In this document: positions 35,551 through 47,909 of the stretch, in pieces
How the letters are laid out: each line of letters opens with the position of its first letter
Position numbering within the stretch: the first letter of the stretch is position 1
DNA from: Brachynemurus nebulosus
Lineage: Eukaryota; Arthropoda; Insecta; Neuroptera; Myrmeleontidae
NCBI GenBank assembly: GCA_035578155.1
Contig: JAPWDM010000004.1
Span: 56,966,660 to 57,030,659, forward strand
Reading direction: 5' to 3'
Length of the DNA: 64,000 nt
Position numbers and translations under genes: made by a program
The notes under the pieces: generated by a model
Database searches by the model: none
What the model saw: only the letters and a program-made list of their open reading frames with translations
What the model was told of the DNA's origin: nothing

Positions 35551-37801
35551 CAGGGGTGGCCATAACGTGGCTCGCGAGCCGCAAGCGGCTCGCGAGTTGA
35601 TCTTGTGCGTCTCTTTAATGTATCTCGAAAATTTGTTCTGATAGGTTTATTTGAAATAAGAAAAAAATCTAAAATTTCGCACAAAAAAATCAAATAACGA
35701 TCTTTTTCAACAAGAAAAAAAATTATTCCGATAAGTTTTGAGTAAAGTATGTACCTACATAAAAAAGATCGTCATTTTAATTCGTTTCTCAAAGTTGAAA
35801 CAGCGTTTGAAGCGCCAGCGATGGAGAGGTGAGAGAGTGTCTTGCTCTCTCGCCCGAGCTGTTGTTTTGCCTGTGTCAGTATTAACCCAGTAACAGAACT
35901 ACTAGGTGCTGTCTTATTTTTATTTTTATCTGTGCAGTTGCGTTGTTAAAACTAGTAAAGTCGTATTAATTGTGGGTTGTACGATGGTGTCCAGGAAGCG
36001 TAAATATGGAGAGGAGCTTTTAACACGGAATGGGAGGAAGAATTCATGTTTGTAGAGAGAAACGGAAAGCCAATGTGTCTTTTATGTCAGATGACGTTGT
36101 CTCAGTTCAAGGCCAGTAACCTAAAACGCCACCATGACACTAACCACAGTGAATTCAAAACAAAATTTCTTATCGGTTCTGAGTTAAGAAAACCAAAGTG
36201 AAATCACTAAAGGAAAAATTACATGGTCAGAGTATGGTCAGTTTTTACCAAAGAATCAGATTTGAAAACCGAAGCTGGCTTTGTCTTGGCTTTTTTAGCA
36301 ATAGCCACAGTTAGTAATATTTGTGAGGTACTGAAAGACTTTGAAATCGTGGAAGAGCTCTTAGACCTAGTTGCATTGAAGGATACTGCTCGTGGTTGCG
36401 ACATTAAAGAAGCCTTGGATGATGTTTTGAAAAACAAACTCAGTGCCTATCGAGAATATTGTCAGCATTGCTACCGACGGTGCACAGTCAATGACAGGAA
36501 ACAAACAAGGACTTATTGGGCTTTTAAATGCTGACAAATCATATCCTCCTTTTGTACCTGTATATTGTATCATTCACAGAGAACATCTGCAGCAAAATAT
36601 TTGCAGTACCCACAAGTTATGCAAGTAGTTCTTAAAATTGTAAACTACATTCATTCAAGTGCTAAAACACACAGGAAATTTAAATCCTTCATAGAAGAGC
36701 TAGATAATGACGACCTTCCTGATGATGTATCTTGGTATTGCTTGGTGAGATGGCTATCAGTCAGCAATGTTCTTGGCAGATTTTTCAGTTGCTTGAACCC
36801 ATTAAACAATTTATGCAAGAAAAAGAAAAATCTTTCCCTGAACTTAGTGATCCACAGTGGTTGTTAGATTTAAGCTTTTTTACAGATGTTGTTCAGCATT
36901 TGCAGCAGCTGAACATGTCACTACAAGAGAAAAGAGAAAAGCTTATTTCTGATTTAGCACAGAGCGTATTTAGCTTTCATAGCAAACTGAGGCTTTTTAA
37001 GAGAGATCTTGAGACCAAAACGTTCGCTCATTTCAAATGTTTAAAGAAAACTTCTGAAAGCCGTATTGACGATGATGTCCAGATTGAAATAAAAGATTAT
37101 TTATGTAAATTGACCGGTCTTGCTGACGAATTCAATGACAGATCCACTGAAACCGTCTTTTTCCTTCCTAGACAACACTTTTGCTGTTGATGTTGTAGGT
37201 GACGGCTGCCCTCTTTTATCTCCAATAACAAAGGATGTAGCAGCAGTAGAGTTAGAAATACTTGAACTGCAAGAAGACGAAGCGTTAAAAGGACTGAAAA
37301 AAGTTAGCGGTTCCACTGTTGAATTTTGGAAAAACGTTCTAGCAGAGAAATATCCACTAGCAAAAGAATCTTCTAAGAGACTGATTTCAATTTTTGGAAC
37401 TACTTACGCCTGTGAGTCTTTGTATTCAACAATGAAGCTTATTAAATCCAAGTAGCGATCTGAACTAACTGATGAACACTTAACTGAACTCGTGCGAACT
37501 GCGCTCACCAGTTATGAGCCAGATTTCAAACAGCTCACGGCCAGAATGAACACAAGAAAAAGTACATCTCAAAATTAAATTTTAGGTACCTAGGTATGAT
37601 GCATGTACTAACTAACAAAAAATTATTTTTACATATTACAATTACATTTTTCATTCCTGCCATAAATGTATTTAGTTTCATAAAAATGTAAAACGTGTAT
37701 TCATTGTGTGAACCATCAATCTCAGAAGGGGGGGGGGGGCTCGCTCCGAATCAGCTCTATGGGATTGCGGCTCCCAAAGGTAGAGTTAGTGGCCACCCCT
37801 G
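35551..37801 (+). mobile_element. End-to-end hAT element (Charlie/Buster-like) with 8-bp target duplication
   Basis: The left end CAGGGGTGGCCA (35551) and its inverse TGGCCACCCCTG (ending 37801) are perfect 12-bp inverted repeats. GTCTAGAC is duplicated exactly on both sides (35543-35550 and 37802-37809). Subterminal GGCTCGCGAGCCGC and GCGGCTCGCGAG form a local hairpin at 35570-35600. The 2251-bp interior holds a BED-finger hAT transposase pseudogene on the plus strand. Outside the target duplication the flanks look like one continuous GACAGACAG-containing repeat, so the insertion is clean. Confidence 0.95.
35984..37578 (+). pseudogene. hAT transposase pseudogene (ZBED5/GTF2IRD2-like)
   Basis: The ATG at 35984 opens MVSRKRKYGEE, then a frameshift leads into EWEEEFMFVERNGKPMCLLC, a BED-type zinc finger (C-x2-C then H-x4-H, RHHDTNH at about 36130-36148). 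Later segments match the hAT catalytic core: KTEAGFVLAFLAIA (36256), SIATDGAQSMTG (36455-36500), YCIIHREHLQQNI (36565) and DDVSWYCLVRWLS (36722). The C-terminal dimerisation region follows (IFGTTYACESLYSTMKLIKS, about 37389), then an in-frame TAG at 37453 inside it. The reading continues to the probable natural stop at 37576-37578. Several frame changes and a shortened middle show it cannot make a full transposase. It resembles proteins annotated as ZBED5 or GTF2IRD2-like in many animals; that is family knowledge, not a search. Confidence 0.9.
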
Positions 37802-38019
37802 GTCTAGACAGACAGGCAGACAGACAAAAATTCTTCTAAAGTTAAATTTGGTATATATGTATGTCGAATTTGCTAACTGAAAAACATATTAATATCTAAA
37901 AATTCGAAAATTACAGACAGACCTTTCTATTTTATTTAATAGAATATTAATTATTATTTAAGGAATATTAATAAAATTTTTAAAATTACTTGTTTCTCAA
38001 AGTTGTGATAACAATTAAT

Positions 38020-38365
<346 letters not shown>

Positions 38366-38903
38366 CGCCATTTTTTGACGTTTATTTTGAAAATATACCC
38401 CAAGTCAGAGCTTGTGACGTCACCGACCGATCTAGATATAATTTACAGAAACCGACAGAACTTAAAAAAATGACCTTTTAAAATATACCTCATTTCAGAG
38501 CCACAATCAGGTATAATTTCAAGTACAAGAATTTGTACTTGAAGTACGGGGATTTGAATATCTATCCGACGCGACGCGACGATTAGTGTATTTATACTTG
38601 ATCTCAGCGTGCCTCAATACGATACTTTTTATATAGGTACTCCTGCATATTACATGATTTAAAACAAGCGTTACTTTGTTGCAAATAAAAAAAATTCGTC
38701 AAGTGCGTGTTTTTGACACGCATTAAGTAATGTCACCTCAGTGAAAGTGTTAATTTATGATTTTTTGGCTCGTTTTTTAAGTACAGTGAGAATACAGCCC
38801 TCTTGTGTTTATTCAATATATGCATGTACAACTCTATAATACAGTAAGAATACAGCCCTTTTGCGTTTATTCAATATATGCATGTACAACTGTATAATTA
38901 TTA

Positions 38904-38961
<58 letters not shown>

Positions 38962-39127
38962 TTTTCCCCCACTGTAATCACACAACGAGATTAATATGTC
39001 ATCCTTCGGTGACATAAAAACCGTTACAATTTTTTGAAATAATTTTTAGCTTCTTCTTATCTTAATACTTAATTGTTAGCGTGTGAGTTAAATGTGCCAA
39101 ATTTGTTTAAAATTGGATAATAATTAA
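38366..39127. repeat. 60-bp tandem duplication and (ATT)n tract
   Basis: The unit with TTTATTCAATATATGCATGT is present twice with a 60-bp step (38790-38900). It is followed by an (ATT)n tract at about 38897-38960. No gene. Confidence 0.8.
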
Positions 39128-39463
39128 TTGATTAATAAAACAGATTTAGATATGTTTTTTACAAAAGCTTATGAATATGGACGGATAATATTATTTGAAT
39201 TCGATCCGCTGAAAAGTATTTGGTGCAATAAAGGTTCCAAACTAATCAAAATGAAAGTAGCGATTACTACATCGCTAACGACATATTATAATATCTTAAA
39301 TATTAAGAGAAACTTAAGCAAAACTCTTAAGCGTTTTTCTCTAAACAATCTTTATTGGCACTATGGCAACGATTTCTCGAAAACCAATAAATCGATTTTG
39401 GATAATATTTCTTTAAAAATGTTTCGAAATGTAGCGGCTATCGTTAAGCGTAGTCGATTTTAA
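39128..39463 (+). CDS. Hypothetical ORF of 111 codons, doubtful
   Basis: It is a single ATG-to-stop frame with mixed composition (several K, N and S) and no recognisable domain, signal peptide or transmembrane segment. It contains the near-palindromic GAGAAACTTAAG..CTTAAGCG. An open frame of this length is possible by chance. No splice or promoter signal was identified. Confidence 0.15.
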   Translation: MINKTDLDMFFTKAYEYGRIILFEFDPLKSIWCNKGSKLIKMKVAITTSLTTYYNILNIKRNLSKTLKRFSLNNLYWHYGNDFSKTNKSILDNISLKMFRNVAAIVKRSRF

Positions 39464-39643
39464 AAATTTTGATAATTTATTACTGTTTATTATACTGCTT
39501 GAATACAAAAAAATTAATGAAACAAAAAATCAAAAAAAGCAAAACAAAACGAAAATTTTTTTAATCCGTTGCCATTTAGTGGAAAAATTTAAGAAAAGCC
39601 TATGCTTAACAATTATCTACTTTAATAATTTTTTTCTTTTAGC

Positions 39644-39671
39644 GAATTTCCAGAAAGAATTCTGGAAATTC
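39644..39671. other. Perfect 12-bp hairpin
   Basis: GAATTTCCAGAA, a four-base AGAA loop, then TTCTGGAAATTC. The stem also contains TTCnnGAA words. Significance unknown. Confidence 0.6.
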
Positions 39672-39767
39672 AGCTATTACAGTAGGTGTCATGACGCGAC
39701 TTGAGCCCGGCACTATGGCAGAAATTTGTTTTGAGGTCCCTAGAAACCGAAAATAATATTCACTAAA

Positions 39768-39769
<2 letters not shown>

Positions 39770-39827
<58 letters not shown>

Positions 39828-40190
39828 GTATGTATATATGTATCAGCACGATAACTCTCGAACGAAATGTCCTAGGCTTACGAAATTTGGTGACAACGTT
39901 GAAAGTCCAAAAATCTTGGATGAGTTCGTCAGCCAGACACGTCGGATGCCAGGAACATGGTTTTTGTTCTTGCAAAAAATTAGTTTTTTGCCAAAATTTC
40001 CACTTATTCAAAAATTTTTGCCAAATTTTTTTACATCATTTAAAAGAGGAGAAAAAGTTACATAAAAAAGGTCTTTAAACTATTATTCTATGTCAACTAG
40101 TTTCCGAGAAAAACTAATTTTTATAAACGGAAATTCGCTATGTTATGCTGGATGCTGCGACAGGGGTATTTTAATTTAAGATGATTCATC
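39770..40190 (-). repeat. Repeat family with microsatellite tail, copy 2 (inverted)
   Basis: The AT/ATGT array (39770-39840) is followed by the inverse of the block at 2040-2160 (AGCCAGACACGTCGGATGCC at about 39931-39950). The distal part, AAATTCGCTATGTTATGC and ATGCTGCGACAGGGGTATTT (about 40131-40175), is repeated inverted at 53390-53435. Confidence 0.7.
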
Positions 40191-40461
40191 ATTGCAATAT
40201 CGTTGGTATAATTTTCAATTTTTTTCTTCTTTTTTTTTGGGGGGGGGGGGTGAATTTGCATTAATAAGTTTGCAAATATTTAATATTTTTCTATAAAAAT
40301 TTATATGAACAAGTGGATACTCATTCAAGCCTTTTTAATTCGACCCTTATATATCCACTTGCAAAAGAAAAAAAAAACCTAAAAATTTTCAATTTTTTGC
40401 TGCGTCATATTGCTGTTTTCCCTTAACTACTTGATGGAACCTTTTGTTTATTGCCAATAAA
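40191..40461. other. AT-rich spacer
   Basis: A poly-T and poly-G tract at 40220-40250, otherwise nothing recognised. Confidence 0.4.
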
Positions 40462-40464
40462 TTA

Positions 40465-42478
40465 TAGACCGAGCTCCGACCGTGTTTTTCGCTACCCCAC
40501 CAGATGATTCTTTGGGAGTAACCTAAATTAATCGCAAATATACCCTAAATTATGAATCCCTAGGCCGACTTTGTGAATTCCGTTAAATTATATTTTTAAT
40601 TAATTTTTATAAGTAGCTCAAATCAGAGGGTTACTTACCTTACAAGATGATTCTTTGAAAATTATATATTTTGCATAAAATTGTGCATATTTTACAAAAA
40701 AAAATAGTCTGCCTCTCAAATTTGAATTTTATTAGCCCGGCGGACCTACTTATGTTTATTAATTTTCCTCATAAAACCTACCCCACAAGATGATTGTTTG
40801 ATTCTTTTTTTAAATCAAAGTTTAGGATCGTCCCTATCTAGAAAACATGGTCTGCCTCATAAAAAACAGTGACGAGTACGGCAGACTTAATGTTGAATAT
40901 ATATACACCCGCGCACTTGGGAACAATATCTCGATGCTGAAAACGTTTTTTTTATGAAAAAATAATTTGTTTTAAAGTAAAAGATTGTAAATAATTTGTT
41001 TTTTAGTAAAAGGTTGTACCTAAAAAAAAAAAAAAAAACTTTTCAAAAAAAATTCTAAACTGCAGGAAGTATTCATTTCTTTAACAGATCCGTCAAATAT
41101 TCCTGACGAAGATATCGAAATATTGCAAAAATTCACCGTGGAGCTATACAATCTAAAAAAAAATTATAAAACCGTTAATGCAGCAAGACATGAAATATTT
41201 CAACAGTTTTACTCGGCCAATAGTAAAATGTGAATATTTTTTTACTGAACTAAAAAATTTTAATAGTAATCTGATGCCTCAATGTTGGCGTTCTTTGAAA
41301 CAAAAAAATTTATGAATTTCATTCATTAATTCTATGTGACAAAATTCGACCAATGCTCAATGTATTCTATTCTCACCAGAAGTGTATCCCTCAGGAAGAG
41401 GTAATATGTGCTTCCTTTCCTAATATTTAATCCACATATACAACCCGATTCGGTATATTTTTATTAAAATTTGATTTATTAATGTTTTAACTATTTTTTT
41501 TTTTGCATATTTTCATATAACTTACGGTAGTTTTCCAACCACACCCAATCGGCTTGTACATGTAACGTATTAGATTATAAGAATTTTTATATTATTTTTA
41601 TCTTTCATTGTTGAAACATTGGTTTGTAATTGTAATTCTATTTAGCCCAAATTAGTAACAAATCTGTAAAAGAATATTTTATTTTAGAATATAAAACTTA
41701 CATTATTATTCGCAAGTTATTGAGTTATTCAATTTCCTACATCTACGTCTGGGTAGTTTTTGAGACAATTAACCGCGACCCAAAATTTAAACCTTTTTAA
41801 CTAAAATATTTTGACCTAAATACAGCCAATGCTACGACCCTTCTTTTACCCCCGTATATTACATTTATGGTGGCACCAGTGGTATCATAAAGGGAACCAC
41901 CAAGCCACCCGATCACCACAGTAATATTACACTCCAATTACCCCCTGCTCGCTTAATATCTTCAAAAACAAATTATTTATTCATAAAAAAAAAAAAACGT
42001 TTTCAGCATCGAGATATTGTTCCCAAGTGCGCGGGTGTATATATATTCAAAATTAAGTCTGCCGTACTCGTCATTGTTTTTTATGAGGCAGACCATGCTT
42101 TTTAGATAGGGACGATCCTAAACTTTGATTTAAAAAAATAATCAAAAAATCATCTTGTGGGGTAGGTTTTATGAGGAAAATTAATAAACATAAGTAGGTC
42201 TGCCGGGCTAATAAAATTCAAATTTATGAGGCAGACCATTTTTTTTTGTAAAATATGCACAATTTTATACAAAATATATAATTTTCAAAGAATCATCTTG
42301 TAAGGTAAGTAACCCTCTGATTTGAGCTACTTATAAAAATTAATTAAAAATATAATTTAACGGAATTCACAAAATCAGCCTAGGGATTCATAATTTAGGC
42401 TATATTTACGATTAATTTAAGTTACTCCCAAAGAATCATCTGGTGGGGTAGCGAAAAACACGGTCGGAGCTCAGTCTA
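40465..42478. mobile_element. Large foldback element, about 475-bp inverted repeats, TTA target duplication
   Basis: Positions 40465-40955 are inverted at 41985-42478 with high identity. Shared blocks include CTCCGACCGTGTTTTTCGCT, ATCAGAGGGTTACTTACCTT and GCGCACTTGGGAACAATATC. TTA flanks both ends (40462-40464 and 42479-42481). The 1-kb interior is mostly non-coding with one short coding-like stretch. The TTA target groups it with 4375-4812 and 14062-14465, though its arms are far longer. Confidence 0.88.
41070..41230 (+). pseudogene. Coding-like fragment inside the foldback element
   Basis: A plus-strand frame without ATG reads SLTDPSNIPDEDIEILQKF, then VELYNLKKNYKTVNAARHEI and FQQFYSA before a stop at about 41230. 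The composition is protein-like and unlike the AT-rich background. It could be a captured exon end or part of a lost transposon protein. I do not recognise it with confidence. Confidence 0.35.
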
Positions 42479-42519
42479 TTAAAAGTGGGTATGTTTTTCA
42501 TACTATTCTTATTAAATAT

Positions 42520-43535
42520 TGAGTTTGAAAACATATTCGAGTTCGGTGCTTTTAATGGGTATATTTTCAAGTATTGAACTACTCTTATTAAACCTTTGCT
42601 TTAATACACCCGAGTTCAGATACACTGAGCTCTGAATACGGGTATATTTTCCAAATAAGCCTTATGGATGGAATGAGCTGAAATGTGGTAAGGGGGCTCA
42701 ATATGTGGGGCAACAATACCATAAAAGTGGAGTTAAATTTTGCATCTGAACCGACCTTTAAGGGGGTGATGGAAGGCGACAAAACAATAAATTTTTTCCA
42801 AACTGGTTGAAAATAATGTTTCAGTCAATTATCTACAACACATCCAAAATTCAGCTTCTTAGGCTGATTTGGAGGGAGCAGAGGGGAAAAAAAGTGTTTT
42901 GGTTGGATCTAACACGCCCACAGTCCCCCAGAATTAACGTAGGGAGCTGAAATTTTGTATGTTGAAAGATTTCCGTACCTAGGGTGTGCTTTCTGGACGT
43001 TTTAATATTTGAACTCACCCCCATCATTTTTAAGCTACAATTTCATGCTATTTCGACGTTTTCAAAGTTTGTACCACTCGCACAGGTCACTCAAATAAAT
43101 CTAGAGGGCTGAAATTTTAATCCTTACCCCCACCATTTTTATACAAAAAAAATTATTTTTCTTGTTTTTTAGCAGTTTTGTCAACGTCAAAATCTCCCCA
43201 AATAAACCTAGAGGGCTGAAATTTTGGGTATAGGTTAAGCTAATACTGAGGCACGGTTTTTGGAGGTTTCAATTTTTAACCTTTAGCCCCACGAATATTT
43301 CCATGATTTTTTTCTTTTTTTTATAACACACCTAGAGACTCTCTGAGTAAGCCTACAGTGCTGAAATTTTGTACATGTATTGAGTTGGTATCCAGCTAGT
43401 GCCCTTTAGAGATTCTACACTTACTTTACTCCCCCCCCCACTTTTCCCATTTTTACATCGGAATTCAATGGTATTGTTATATGTGTTTAAAATGATTTAT
43501 TTTCATATTAATACAAATAGGCATAGTAAATCTAA
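42520..43535 (+). repeat. Family A, copy 2
   Basis: Same orientation as the 55-kb copy. Module cores with AGAGGGCTGAAATTTTG lie near 43100, 43210 and 43355, with a diverged module near 42945. It extends through the CATCGGAATTCAATGGTATT block that corresponds to 650-680 in copy 1. The (AT)n array of the other copies is absent here. A TA-flanked element interrupts its far end. Confidence 0.75.
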
Positions 43536-43552
43536 AAAATAAAAAAAAGGTA

Positions 43553-44233
43553 CCATCACAGTGTGATTTGCCAAAAAAATAGTCAATTTTCACAATTTTT
43601 TTTCGGATGGATAGGATGGGGGAATGGGGATGAATTTTTTTTACGATTAATACCACTATTTAACAATACAAAAATATTTTTTTTTATCTATTTTTATTAA
43701 TTTTTTATAGTTATTATAATTTTTTGAAAAAAGTGTCTTTAAAAAAGGCCGAAATTCGGTGCCCACGATTGCGACCGCAGTTTTTATCTGAAAAAAAAAG
43801 AATCAATTGGATTATTAATCTGTAGGTCTGTAGGTAAGCCGCTATGTTTCTATGGCAGTTTTTTGTTTGAAATCTTCAATACTATTTTTTCGCACGGAAA
43901 ACTGTAAAAATTTTGTACTTTTTATTTAAACCGCGGCCATTTTTTCAAATTTCAAAAAAAGAACGTTCCCATAGGAACATAGCGACTTACCTACAGATTG
44001 ATAATCCATTTGATTTTTTTTTCAGATAAAAACTGCAGCCGCAATCGTGGGCACCGAATTTCGGCCTTTTTTAAGGACACATTTTTCAAAAAATTAAAAT
44101 AAAAAAAATATTTTCGTATTGTTAAATAGTGGTATTAATCGCAAAAAAAAAATTCATTCTCATTTCTCCATCCTATTCATCCGACAAAAAATTATGAAAA
44201 TTGACTATTTTTCGGAAAATCACACTGTGATTG
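43553..44233. mobile_element. Foldback MITE with about 270-bp inverted repeats, TA target
   Basis: Ends CCATCACAGTGTGATTTGCC and the inverse of CAATCACAGTGTGATTTTCC are flanked by TA (43551-43552 and 44234-44235). Shared inner blocks include AATACCACTATTTAACAATA and CGGTGCCCACGATTGCG. Non-coding, 681 bp. Confidence 0.8.
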
Positions 44234-44298
44234 TATCTTAAACAAACGTAATAAATATTAATATAGGCTAGTTAATTTATGAAAAAAAATCTAGTTAG

Positions 44299-45804
44299 CG
44301 GAAAGTTTTGTCACAGTCCAAATAATCTTTATTCTTTATGTTTTTTGGATCGCTGAACACGAATTTGAAGTTTGCTGACAGATATTCTTCCCGGAACATT
44401 GATTATTTTGCGAAAAAATCAAATTTTTGTTAATTTTTTTTAGGTTTTTGACTTTAATCTCGATAAACATGCATTTTCTCGAAAAAGTTGTTTTCTACAA
44501 AATTAAAGTAGACAAAATTTCCTACAAATTCTATACATAACAATCCTTTCTACGACCAACCGCCACGCCGCTAGAGCGCACTAAAAAACGGGCAGAATTT
44601 TTAAAAATAAAAATTGCCAATTGTCATTGGCTTTTGTCAATAAAAAATTTTTTGCCGTCAGTTGCCAGAAAGCCGTGCATACGATCTGGTTGAAATTTTC
44701 GCTAGTTATTGTTAATACATATAATGAGCAACAAAACGCCATGCCAGCAGGAAATACACGGCTGGTCGATTTCCCGAAATTTGACTTCAAATCATCATTA
44801 TTATAGACGCTTATTTACACAAAAAAATTTTTGGCCGTCAATTGCCCGAGAACCACGCATAGGACCTGGTTAAAATTTTCGCTGGTTATTATTAATATAA
44901 TATGCAACAAAATGCCATGCCAGCAGAAAATACACGGCCAGTCGTTTTCCCGAAATTTGTCTTCAAATATTATAGGCGCTTTTTTCACCAAAAAATCTTT
45001 TTTGCCGTTAATTGCCAGAAAACCACGCATAGGATCTGGTTCAAATTTTCGCTGGTTGTTACTATTAATCGAGACAACAAGACACCATGCCAACAGAAAA
45101 TACATGGGGCTAGCCGTTTTTCGAAAGTTTGGTTCTAATTTACGATAACTGATGTATGCGCGATACAAAATTTAGCAATTTTTATATTTTATCATTTATT
45201 TTCCACTATTTAAGGTGCGAAAAATTTTTTAAATTTTTCTTGTATATTAGTTTATTAGTTGGGCGAAGTATCGATGTGGATGTCAAAACGCTAAGTCTTG
45301 GGAGTTTTGTAATTTTTCCGTTTTATTTTGGAATAAAATTATTAGATGATTTTGGATCATTCAATATGTTGTGAGTACGTATATATATATATATAAGTAT
45401 ATACGAAACGCGACGTTGGTAGTTCAGTTAGTCGACATGTGCTAACTGTTCGACTGTTCAAATATCGTTTTATTATTCTCAAAGAATATTTTTAACGGAT
45501 GGTTGCGATTATTTTCTGCTAGTTTTTTTTTGTTAAAAGGAAGGTTGGACGTAGAAAGAATTGTTATGTACAAAATTGGTAGAAAATTTTGTCTACTTTA
45601 ATTTTGTGAAGAACAACTTTTTCGAGAAAATGCATATTTATTAAGATTAAGGTTAAAAACCTAAAAAATTAACAAAAATTTGACTTTTTTCGCAAAATAA
45701 TCAATGTTCCGTGCAAAATATCTGTCAGCAAACATCAAATTCGTATTCAGCGACTCAGAAAACATAAAGAATGAAGATTATTAGGACTGTGACTAAACTT
45801 TCCC
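44299..45804. mobile_element. Foldback element with internal tandem units
   Basis: Arms 44299-44570 and 45535-45804 are inverted (GGAAAGTTTTGTCACAGTCC, TGCATTTTCTCGAAAAAGTT and TTGTCTACTTTAATTTTGT in inverse). The interior has three units of about 180 bp. Target duplication not resolved. Frames at 44581-45168 fall in the tandem units and have no known domain. Confidence 0.8.
44640..45150 (+). repeat. Three tandem units of about 180 bp
   Basis: Each unit runs from TTTTTGCCGTCAATTGCC through GGATCTGGTT.AAATTTTCGC and CCATGCCAGCAGAAAATACA to a TTTTCCCGAAATTTG segment. Units start near 44645, 44828 and 45000. All three stay roughly open on both strands because of codon-neutral spacing, but no conserved protein is evident. 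Confidence 0.85.
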
Positions 45805-45805
45805 T

Positions 45806-47559
45806 TGACATTCTTAATATGCTTAGACTATAAGTAAATAGGAAGATTAATGAAAATATGTGGGGACATGCTGGACAAAAGTACCAATTTTCTTTTACTA
45901 ACTACCCATACCCTAAGCTTCAAATTTTGGGTAGGATTCACTTAATCCTATCAGCCACATGGCGACCATTTTGAAATATATAGAGAAATTCTGTTTAAAA
46001 TATTTTTATTGAATTTTCTCATAAGGAAATGTGCAATTTTTATGAAACTTGTTAGGTATATAAAATGAAATGTCACACAGCCTGGGTTATGCCCACAAAC
46101 CAAAAACATTGAATGATGCAAAGGGGGTTTATAGGAGCTCTTTTTCCGCCAATTTTTTTTTCATTTTTTATAAATATGTAAATTTAAAAATAACAAATTG
46201 ATAACCATTAGCCATGGATACTATAAAGAAACCTTCGTGACATATGCAGCTGCAATGTTCTGTGCAATTCCAGTCTTTCTTTTTATATAAGCAGCTCCCA
46301 CTACAACCATTCTTACTATTTTACAAATTACAAGTTCGCTGCAGACTTTCGATGCAACAGGTAATCTAATTTAAAATGCAACCCATGTTTGAGTACCTTC
46401 GTTAAGGGAATGTTCTTATTTTCTGACCAAAAAAATCGCAATTTCCAATCGTTTTTTTCTCAGTGATTTTATAACTAGAGGTAGTACATTTCTTTCCTTG
46501 TATTATTAGACAAATATTTAAAATTACAAAATTTTTTTTGCTTCTCCCTCATTTTTATTATAAAGGGCGTTAAGTGGACGTCGCAAAAAAGAGTGAAACT
46601 GTAATACCGACAAATTCGGTCCAAGACATTTGCATACTGGGCAATACATTAATGAATACAGTAAATCAAGATTTAGTTTCATAAGTTAATTACTTTTTGA
46701 GATATCAGTATTACAACATTAAAAAAAGTTATTTTGGGGAAACTCCGCACGAACAAAAGAAACGCCCCCTTTTCTAAATATCCGAAACCTTTAGGAATTT
46801 TCATTCACCTTTATTTTTACGTTTTCCATTAAAATTATGGAAAGAAAATCGATTTACTTTGTACTTTAATACTTTGATTTATTTACTTTAAAAAGCACTT
46901 TGATTTATTTAAAATGAAATTTAATACAACATATAAGGCCTTTTTATAAACATAATAACTCAGAAGTTAAATTAAGCTCAATACACAATACTGGTATAAC
47001 TTCAAAAGTTGGGGTAAAAATTTAATTTTTTCAAATATATCGAAGACGGTATGACATAGATAAAAAGTTTGAATTAGCCATATTGCTATATTTAAATACC
47101 TAGTTATTGATATGAAATTTGTTGAAATTACATCAACACAGGCGGTTGCAGATTAAAATTTAAGAGTTAATTTTTCAAAAAGAGAGTAAAAAATAAAATA
47201 TATTAAAATTTTGTTTACAGATTTCAAACCTACGTAAAAATATCTAATTGACCTACTTTTGTCTAATTTCCTAATATTAAGTCTAGGGTTGGTTAATTAG
47301 AGGGTAACTGTGTCGACATAATCGTACTATTCGAGCAATTCAAGAATTTCTTCATGAAGAGTAGTTTAAGACAATTAGAATAACTTAGTATTGAAATTAG
47401 GCTTTTTCTATAATATATTTCAGTTTTATCAAAATCGGGTCCGGCTTTGTAAAATAATTAATAATTAAATTTTAAAAATGACGAAGTAACAAAATGTATG
47501 TATTGGAGTAGCAGATAACATTAAAATATGTTTTTCGATTAGCTGATTTAAAATAAAAT
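45806..47559. other. Intergenic sequence, nothing recognised
   Basis: AT-rich. No supported gene, element ends or tandem repeats. Confidence 0.45.
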
Positions 47560-47632
47560 TTGTAATGAATAATTTCACACAACTTTCTGCGGACTAACGA
47601 AATACTTTCGCAGACCGTCGGTTGAGAAACAC
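47560..47632 (-). mobile_element. Isolated hAT-type terminus
   Basis: Read on the minus strand from 47632, CAGTGTTTCTCAACCGACGG followed by TCTGCGAAAG matches the common hAT terminal pattern. No partner end or 8-bp duplication (expected GTGTAGAC) was found, so it is probably a fragment. Confidence 0.5.
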
Positions 47633-47909
47633 TGGTGTAGACAGTGATTGATATAGATTGTACCAAAACAGCAATTTTTGAGAAAGCGAACGACGTCGCG
47701 GGCACATTTAGCAAGTATATTTACTTGTCAATAGCATTACAGGTTCTTGCAGGACATTACTCAAGATGGCCGCGTTGTAGGTGATGAAATTGAGTGGATC
47801 CTACTCAAAACTTAAAAATTAGAACTTAACCAATATGTAAACCAAAGTTGGTGCTTTTGTCCGGCGTGTCCACATCTAGCCAATATTTTGCATTAATCTG
47901 CCTAACTAA

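Noticed and set aside
36219..36573. Minus-strand ORFs within the hAT element
   Set aside because: Shadows of the plus-strand transposase.
39128..39463. Confident protein-coding gene
   Set aside because: 111 codons in AT-rich DNA is within chance, so it is kept only as a doubtful hypothetical.
44581..45168. Several 60-117 codon ORFs on both strands
   Set aside because: They fall in three 180-bp tandem units, and openness follows the repeat, not a conserved protein.
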